Positions 57,130 through 64,000 of a stretch of DNA of 64,000 nt are shown piece by piece (position 1 is the stretch's first letter; each line of letters begins with the position of its first letter). Made by a program: the position numbers and the translations under genes. Source of the stretch: Ophioderma brevispina (lineage: Eukaryota > Echinodermata > Ophiuroidea > Amphilepidida > Ophiodermatidae); assembly GCA_023653785.1 (NCBI GenBank), contig JAMKCH010010265.1:22071-86070 (forward strand). Reading direction: 5' to 3'. Under the pieces are notes generated by a model. It was not told the origin of the DNA, did not search any database, and was given only the letters and a program-made list of their open reading frames with translations.

Positions 57130-60025
57130 GAATTTATGATATTAACAATATTGGGTTCTGCCTGCCAAATGCCGAATGAATAAAGAACACCCAAAGAGAA
57201 TTCCATTCATAATACACGTAAAATTGCCCCTATTGAGAATAATGAAAAAAGAACCCACTTTAATTATATATTGATGCCTAGAACACTATCAACAAGCTAG
57301 GCTGCAATCCGGGGCAATGCAGAAGAGGATATAAAATGAAAATAATACACAAATGGGAGTTTTTGTTATTGAGCATCGACAAATTTGCAGAATCATAAAT
57401 GGTAAACGTGCGAATGAAGGCCATTCGCAGGAATTCCAAAACCGAATTTAGGCCAAGCCTAACATGAAGGTTGTTCAGGAACAGGAAGCTAAGGAGTAAA
57501 ACGGAATATGTAAATATGGCAAATGTACACTTCCTAGCTTCACAAACAAATATTTCACGGGCCTCACATAGGTTAGATGAAGAAAAAGAAACTACACGCA
57601 ATGCAATGACAGTTACTGAACTGAAGAGAAAAGATTCCCAGGTAAAGAAAACGAGCGTCCCCCATGAGAGAGTGTCCTAGCTACCATAGCACCAAGTACG
57701 GAATAAGCGTGGACCTTGTAGATGAGGTCAATTGGGTACAGTTCTGAAACAAATGATGCATCAATGTAGATCACAATAGACAGATGAGTAGGACACGCAG
57801 TCACCCAACGGACACTGTATTATATATATGACACGGGGCCCAAAGCGCTCAACTCATCTCGCCCGTCCCAAGCCGGGGGAAAGTCTCGTAGGCTGGAAAG
57901 AATGGATACGGATGGAGTATAGCCTGGTGAGTTATTAATACTACCAATTACCTAAAAACGTAGATGGAGATCAAGCCAGGGTGCGGCATGGTGTTCAATA
58001 TCTTCAGGAAATAAGGGATATGACACGGCATTTAACATTTTGATACCTGTGACCAAAGGATGCCATTTGACAACAAGCAAAGGACGCCCCAATTGCGATT
58101 TACAATTTTTTTTTCACGATCAATACTCGGTTCCCACAGGTTTTTCTCCAGATAGTCGGGTTGCTACTGCTTATCAAAATCGAGCTTTTGGATAATCTGT
58201 TCTGGTATTATGGTTTCTCTGATGCTGAGCGCCTCCATGTTGCAGCACAGCGCTTTGAGCACGTTCACGTTAAAAATATTCAAATTATTATTTGATATTA
58301 TTACCCTGGAACCAGGCGGGTGCCACTGTTGTACAAAATGCCATAAACGATTCGATACTCGGTGGTGCTAGAGGCAACACTTGCGATAAGCTACTAATTA
58401 GCTAAATAATTATGCAAGCATGACGAATAATTTATTGACAGCATGACGTAGAACGGGGGGACGTAGCGTAATAGCGCACACGGAGACTGGCCCGAACTAC
58501 AAGCCACAGAGTTCATTGCAGATAAGTGCAGTATGCATACCTTCTCTTGATCAAAGTGTCCTATCCCGATTTATTTAGGACCCCTGCTTGAACTCATTAT
58601 CGTTTGTGTGTGAGTAGTAGCTTGGGCACTTGTGGAATTGAGCAAGTTTGGAATAGCATAAGACCATGAAAGTTGAGGGGGAAACCCGACTGTAGCCAGA
58701 GAGAGAGCAGTAACCTTTGTTCTTGCAAAGAACACGTATAAGTTAGTGAGTAGTTTTTACCTTGATCCCTAAACAGTGGAGTCATGTGAGCGATCACCAA
58801 AAGGGTTTCACATTAATCAAGAACTTCAAGATGCACTATTCAGAATTGTCATTTGACTTCTTCAAGTTTACACACCAGTTAACCCCTTGTGACGTAAGGG
58901 ATGTGACCTTTGACTCAAAACAAAACGCACCCCTCGACATAGATGTAGCCATATATAACGCCATGTCAGAAAGTTGCATGCATTGTAGCACAAGATTTTT
59001 TTTAATTTTAGGCAATTCGAGGGATTTTAACATTTGACCCCTAACAGTTTTACATAATTGTTAATCAATGGGTATTCATAGTTGGCCCAGAAAGAAAGAT
59101 CATATGGTGTCGATGTGGTATTTAAGATATGAGGGGGATTTCAGAATCTAATCAGCTTGAGGCCAGTGCTCATAAAATAAATTGCTGCTAGTTCTGCTGA
59201 AATAGTATGTTTCCCCAAATAAAAAAATATCTCTCATTTAGTAGCAAATACTTGCTTTTAAAGGATTGATTCGTCGTGGAGATAGTACAGTTTATAACTT
59301 TTGTCATAGTTCTTGAGGAACAGGTGAAATAGTGTGTGTACTGAAACTATGGGGGACAATTATTCCTCTGTTTATGATCTCCTGATAAAGTAAAACAACC
59401 ACATCAAAGCGCCCAAATATGTTTGTCGTTTGTTTGTGTTTATTTGTTGAGTTGAACAAAGGCTTGGTCAGCATCGTCTGCGTCTATAAGATCATCTTTA
59501 ATTAACAGCAAATATTTTCTCGGGTGTAGAGATCACAAAATGGACGGTCACCGAAAGGAGCCGACAACAGAGGCGGTTGTCTTTTGGCAAAGTGTAAACC
59601 AATACATGTAGACATTCGGTTAATGGTCCATTTTGTGTATTGTGCCAATGCAGCAGCAAAATGGTAAACAATGGTAGAGCACAAAAAAATAATAGTAATT
59701 TGTGTTAACCAAACACAAAACAACAGCAGCAAAAACACTACAAAATAGTCTAACAGTAAATAATATACCCGAGTTTACGGGTATTGAAGCAACGCCCAAA
59801 AAATTTTTGGGTCTTACTGGCGAGCGAAGCTAGTCCCAAAAAAGAGGACGCTTTCGCTAATAATAAAAACATTGAAGCCTTAGGAGGAGAACGCAGTAAC
59901 AATAGTTGGATGTAGACAAGAATGTGGCTTTACAGACTGAAAAAATGATAAAATTCAAACCAATGGCAGGGGTCGAAAATCCCTTTTGACACTAAATCAT
60001 TGAAATGTGTATGCTGAATGATTAA
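57130..60025. other. No gene recognised
   Basis: Frames of 60-107 codons overlap on both strands without domains. Around 59790-59850 a CCCAAAAA.TTTTTGGG dyad is present. Confidence 0.4.
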
Positions 60026-60029
60026 CTTA

Positions 60030-60430
60030 ATATATATATATATTATATATATATATATATACTATATATATATAATATATATATATAATATGACTACAAG
60101 GCAGAGTGAGCTCCTCTCTAAAATGCCGTATGGGCTAACAAGTTGTAAATTAATATCAGCTAGAGCAGCTAGCCATGGTAAAAAAAGACATAGGGTGTTG
60201 TAGACCCACGTATCATTGCCTGATGATCGTTGCCCGTTGTGGTGGCGTGCAACTCAGAGTAGCATGATTGCTGTCTAATCGTGATTTTATGTTCATATCA
60301 TATAAGAATTAATTATATATGATATATATATCATATATTATATATATAACGAATTATTATATATATATATATATATATATCTAATATACGACTTATATAT
60401 ATATATTATATATATTCGATATATTTAATA
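60030..60430. repeat. TA microsatellites flanking unique sequence
   Basis: (TA)n-rich runs at 60030-60092 and 60313-60430. Such tracts are prone to assembly collapse. Confidence 0.85.
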
Positions 60431-60860
60431 TATATAGTGAATAAAAAAAATGTGCATGAAAAAAACACAAAATTTGACCCTGACTGTTTACTCAACTGTG
60501 ATGCGGTTATGTTTTCATCATCTACTATTTTCGACTTTCTATGCTGAAAAAAATGAAGGAAAGGTTGGTGAATAAATAAGGTAGATATGAAAGATTTTCG
60601 GCGCTGCGTCCATTTTTACTCCATCCCATGGTTTACACAGTTAAGCTGGGTTTTCAGTTCCGTTATTTTGTCTGAATAATTTATGGTGAAAAACTTCTGT
60701 ATCAGCCATGAAATGTTTCTTATCTACCTCAGTTCTTTCAAAACGTCATTTTAGAAATCGAAAATATGCAGATCACGAAAGCATCACTGCCGGTACAGTT
60801 GAGTACACAGGTCAGGGTCAAATTGTGTTTTGTCATGCACATTTTTTTCTTCACTATATA
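60431..60860. mobile_element. 430 bp TIR element between TA tracts
   Basis: Left TATATAGTGAA.AAAAAAAATGTGCATGA and the inverse of the right end agree, continuing AACACAA..TTTGACCCTGAC, ACTCAACTGT and TTTTCGA. TIRs of about 80-120 bp with moderate identity inward. Confidence 0.75.
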
Positions 60861-61010
60861 TGTATTATATAGATAGAGAGAAGAGAGAGAAGTCTAGGTG
60901 CTGAAGGGTATGCACAACCGATTAACGGTTATTAAATGGTCGTTAGACCTATAAAGAACTAGTCAATTGGAAAGAAAGGACAATCAGAAGAAAGAAGAAA
61001 GCTCAAAAGA

Positions 61011-61077
61011 GCACTCGCGGGAATCGAACCCGGGTCGCTGCGTCGCGGCAAGCATGATAACCAAAATCACGAGTCCA
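61011..61077 (-). pseudogene. tRNA-like unit 1 of the array
   Basis: B box GGTTCGATTCCCG intact; the D-arm region is altered (TGATTTTGGTTATCATG) and the anticodon arm is short by two bases. Confidence 0.5.
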
Positions 61078-61370
61078 CCGGGCTGCTGAAGAAAACTGCT
61101 TTTGAGGGGATTATGGTAATATAGATGAATTGCTAATAGGTGGAGCCGTCGTGTCGCCACCCCGTTTTTGGTCGTCCGCGTAACAGGATATTTAACATTG
61201 TGTCAAAGGGTGGCGTGGCGCTATGCTGTAAGTTAATATAGAGTCATAGGTGCTGAAGGGTATGCACAACAGCATTATAAAGTAGATTAATGGTCGTAGG
61301 ACCTATAAAGAAGAAATAGTCAATTGGAAAGAAGACAGTAGAAAAGACGAAAAGAAAGCCTCAAAAAAGA

Positions 61371-61443
61371 GCACTTGACGGGAATCGAACCCGGGTCGCT
61401 TGCGTACGCGGCAAGCATGATAACCACTACACACTGAGTCCAC
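61371..61443 (-). tRNA. tRNA-Thr(CGU)-like unit, best copy
   Basis: Acceptor GGACTC(.)G-type pairs with CGAGTGC-type (one mismatch in the consensus). D arm TGGT.TAGTGGTTATCATG, anticodon arm CTTGC-CGCGTAC-GCAAG, T arm CCGGG-TTCGATT-CCCGG. The loop reads CGU at 34-36, but position 33 is G instead of the near-universal U. Probably a tRNA-derived repeat rather than a functional gene. Confidence 0.4.
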
Positions 61444-61688
61444 ACGGCTGAGAAACGGCTTTTGAGGTAATATAGCTGAAATTGCATATATAGGTGGCCC
61501 GCCGTCGTGAAAAGTATATTTAACAGTCTGTCAAGGGTGGCGCTATGCGGTAAGTTCATTAGAGTCATAGGTGCTGAAGGGTATGTCACAACCGCATTAA
61601 AGTATCTTGTAAATGGTCGTTAGACCTATAAAGAAGAACTAGTCAATTGGAAAAGAAACAGATCAGAGAAGAAGAAGCCTCACAAAAG

Positions 61689-61762
61689 GCACTCGCCGGG
61701 AATCGAAACACGGGTCGTTGTTGTACCGCGGGCAAAGCATGATAACCACTACACCACGAGTC
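61689..61762 (-). pseudogene. tRNA-like unit 3 of the array
   Basis: A box TGGTGTAGTGGTTATCATG intact; B box and anticodon arm carry inserted bases (CCCGTGTTTCGATTCCCG). Confidence 0.5.
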
Positions 61763-62032
61763 ACAGCTGAGAGCGAAGAAGAAGAAACTGATTTTGCGGT
61801 AATATAGCTGAATTGCTAATAGGTGGCGCCGTCGTACAGGTATATTAACGGGTAAAAGGTTGGCGCTATGCGGTGGTAAGTCTTTCTTTCCATGACTGTT
61901 CTTCTTATAGGTCTAACGACCAGTATTAAATATATTTAATGCGGTTGTGCATACCCTTCAGCACCTATGACTCTATTGAACTTAGCGCAGAGCGTCCCCC
62001 CCCCCCCCCCCACCTTGACCTGTTACATATAC

Positions 62033-62101
62033 TGTTCTGGTGTAGTGGTTATCATGCGCCGCGTACGCAAGCGAACCCGGGTTTCATTTCCCGGCGAGTG
62101 C
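62033..62101 (+). pseudogene. tRNA-like unit 4, inverted orientation
   Basis: Reads TGGTGTAGTGGTTATCATGC, GCCGCGTACGCAAGCGAAC, CCGGGTTTCATTTCCCGG. The anticodon-arm 5' side has lost bases relative to unit 2. Confidence 0.5.
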
Positions 62102-62267
62102 TCTTTTGAGGCTTTCTTCTTTCTCTTATCTTCTTCTTTCCAATTGACTGATCTTTCTTCTTTATAGGTCTAACGACCATTTAAATATACTTTAATGCGG
62201 TTGTGCATACCCTTCAGCACCTATTACTCTATATTAACTAGCCGCATAGCGCCCCCCTTAACACTAA

Positions 62268-62775
62268 GAGAGATATATATATATATATATACTATATATA
62301 TATATATAGTAATATATATATATATTAATATAATATATCGTTCGCGGCATCAATACTGTCTATCTCATATTTTTGAAATTTTTGAGCAAAAAATTCGGTT
62401 TTGTAATCTTGACGTTGAATCTTAATAAATTACAGATTTTCATACTGGACTTACCTATTAATGAGATATTAATAGCAATTTGATCATGTGATTTAATTCA
62501 AAATTCTTCACATACATATATAAGATATATATATATTTATATATATATAGGTGTCTGTGTGTGTGTGTGGGGGTGGTGTGTGTGTGTGTGGTGTATGTGT
62601 GTGACAATAACAAGAAAGAAATCGTGGGCATGGAGACGTGCGAGGGACGGAAATCTTCCGTCACAGATGATCTATAAGTTTACAGTCATATTAAACAGTG
62701 TTGGGTAGATATCATTTATTTGACATTACATACATATATAATATATAATATATATAGATATATATATATATTACT
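62268..62775. repeat. TA and GT microsatellites with spacer
   Basis: (TA)n at 62270-62335, (TA)n then (GT)n at 62515-62602, and (TA)n at 62736-62772. The spacer has no recognisable gene. Confidence 0.8.
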
Positions 62776-63960
62776 ACTCAAAAAAGTTTGGAAACTTTTT
62801 TTCAGACATATTTCTTATTTAGTGAAATATTTATTACACTTTATGCATATCAGTGACAGTTCAATTATTCCTCTGTACACTGACACCAAAAGATAAGAAT
62901 TGATTACTTCTGGTTTGAGTGACATTCCTTTTTGAATCTGTTGGTCTGAAGGAAAGTGCCAAATTTCAGGACCCGTACTCTATTTAGGTTGCTTAAATTA
63001 AGATGATTAGTTAACCTGAATGTGTCCAATTTTCTGAGTTTGCTAATGCATCTACTGATTTTTTTAACCTCATTCGCAAGTTACTCATTGACGATCTTAG
63101 CATGATACGGATGGGATTATCGTCTCGGAGTCCGGCAATCATCGACCCAGATTGAGACTATTGTCCCCGAAAACGACCAGCATTTTTCTTCAATAACAAC
63201 AAGTCTGTTCTCCCAGTTTATCAAGAGCGCTGGCCTCCACCAACATCTCTCGCTCTTCCAATGCCACAAGACAGAGAACTTCACCACGTCTCCGCCAAAC
63301 TTTAACTCTAACCATCCAACTTTCGAGACAAAATCTGCATTATATTAACATGGATTTCTTGTCCACCATGTTTAAATCACTACCGTGTTGCCGACACCAC
63401 CTTAACCAGGGCCTGATGGTGAAGGGATGTCATTGCTGGCTTCTTATGCAAATTACCAATGCCCAGAGTAGACTTGAGTTCAATACTGCCCCACAAACGG
63501 GTGCCTGTAAATTTCAAAAGACAATGCTCATTCCGACGAGCATAGAGTAATAAACCTTGGTCTTTCTTGGATGTGTCGGCCCGGGACAGCCGCATTCTGG
63601 GTCCACCTTCCCATTACCAGTTTGCACGGTGAATTTTTTTTTTCCATTTTGATACCGCAAGCTAAGGCTAACCCAACATTGTTTTATAACTTGATTCTGG
63701 GATAATGCCAGTTTCAGTTTTCCCCATAACACGAGCCTTCTGCACATTTGATACTCGCGGCATGATGATATACTGAATAACCACTCCTGCATTCCTATTC
63801 AAGGACCGCGTTTAAAGCATACCTAATCTTCTTAAGCTGTGTAACCGTGTGTAACTCTTAAACTGAGGTACTGGAATTTGGCACTTCTTTTTTCAGACCT
63901 ACGCAGTATCAAATGATTGTCACTCACCATGAAGACATCAATTCTTATGAATTTGGTGCA
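62776..63960 (-). pseudogene. Second Tc1-like transposon remnant
   Basis: The minus-strand frame from 63792 has an N-terminal Tc1 pattern: REYQMCRRLVLWGKLKLALS, QNQVIKQCWVS (helix-turn-helix region), FTVQTGNGKVDP, PG.THPRKT (the GRPR-type linker), then NLHKKPAMTSLHHQALVK in another frame and WRRRGEVLCLV. The catalytic core is largely absent. ACTCAAAAAAGTTTGGAAAC at 62777-62796 looks like a Tc1 terminal repeat end, beside a TA tract. The other terminus lies near or beyond the window end. Confidence 0.65.
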
Positions 63961-64000
63961 TTGTACAGATGAATATCGAGCTTTTGCACTGATATCAAAA

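Larger units (their letters stand above)
60890..62255. repeat. Tandem array with tRNA-Thr-like units, last unit inverted
   Basis: Units of about 320-360 bp contain GGTGCTGAAGGGTATGCACA, GGTCGTTAGACCTATAAAGA, AGTCAATTGGAAAGAA, a tRNA-like segment, and GGTGGCGCCGTCGT / GGTGGCGCTATGCGG. Three units are in one orientation (tRNA-like at 61011-61077, 61371-61443, 61689-61762, minus). A fourth at about 61885-62250 is inverted (tRNA-like 62033-62101, plus). Units differ mainly by single-base indels, which suggests sequencing error on near-identical repeats. Confidence 0.75.

Noticed and set aside
62458..62664. Minus-strand frame with Thr-His repeats
   Set aside because: Translation of (GT)n and (TA)n microsatellites.

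Overview
The window reads as AT-rich nuclear DNA from an animal, most likely a marine invertebrate and plausibly a deuterostome such as an echinoderm or hemichordate. The lineage is an inference from the repeat types and the protease style. Supporting signs are a spliced gene with GT/AG introns, several non-LTR retrotransposon classes, Tc1 transposase relics, tRNA-headed SINEs with an 'AGCGC' body and many MITEs. There are no operons, bacterial ribosome sites or CRISPR arrays.

Only one host gene can be supported. It is a secreted-type subtilisin-family (S8A, proteinase K-like) serine protease on the + strand, recovered as six exons between 29040 and 51530: the end of the I9 propeptide with the maturation junction, then the Asp exon, His exon, oxyanion-hole exon, Ser exon and C-terminal exon. 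Splice phases fit at four of the five junctions (phase 1, 0, 1 and 1); the phase on the 3' side of the oxyanion exon cannot be tested because that exon is out of frame. The first exon also carries a one-base indel. Exons for the signal peptide and the front of the propeptide were not found. TATA-box plus splice-donor configurations at 16631 and 23974 are possible upstream promoters.

Everything else is mobile or repetitive. 0-9 kb: a TTAA-flanked MITE, two blocks of CAACTCGCCC minisatellite, a tRNA SINE, and a LINE remnant split by a 2.2 kb TIR element. 9-24 kb: a long-TIR element, mostly featureless AT-rich DNA, a Tc1 transposase relic, a SINE and a small array of hairpin repeats. 24.5-27.5 kb: a 3 kb element with arms of about 450-650 bp in inverted orientation around a DUF3504/Crypton-type tyrosine recombinase frame that has only two in-frame TAG codons. 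29-51.5 kb: the protease gene, whose introns are packed with MITEs, a fold-back element with tandemly repeated arms, LINE pieces, and a tandem SINE array sharing its tail with the adjacent LINE. 52-64 kb: more MITEs, a diverged tandem duplication with tRNA-like heads, a tRNA-Thr-like tandem array with one inverted copy, TA-rich microsatellites and a second Tc1 relic.

Small insertions and deletions recur in places that should be conserved (exons, tRNA-like arrays), so part of the 'decay' may be uncorrected long-read error. Frame breaks in this window should be read with that in mind.
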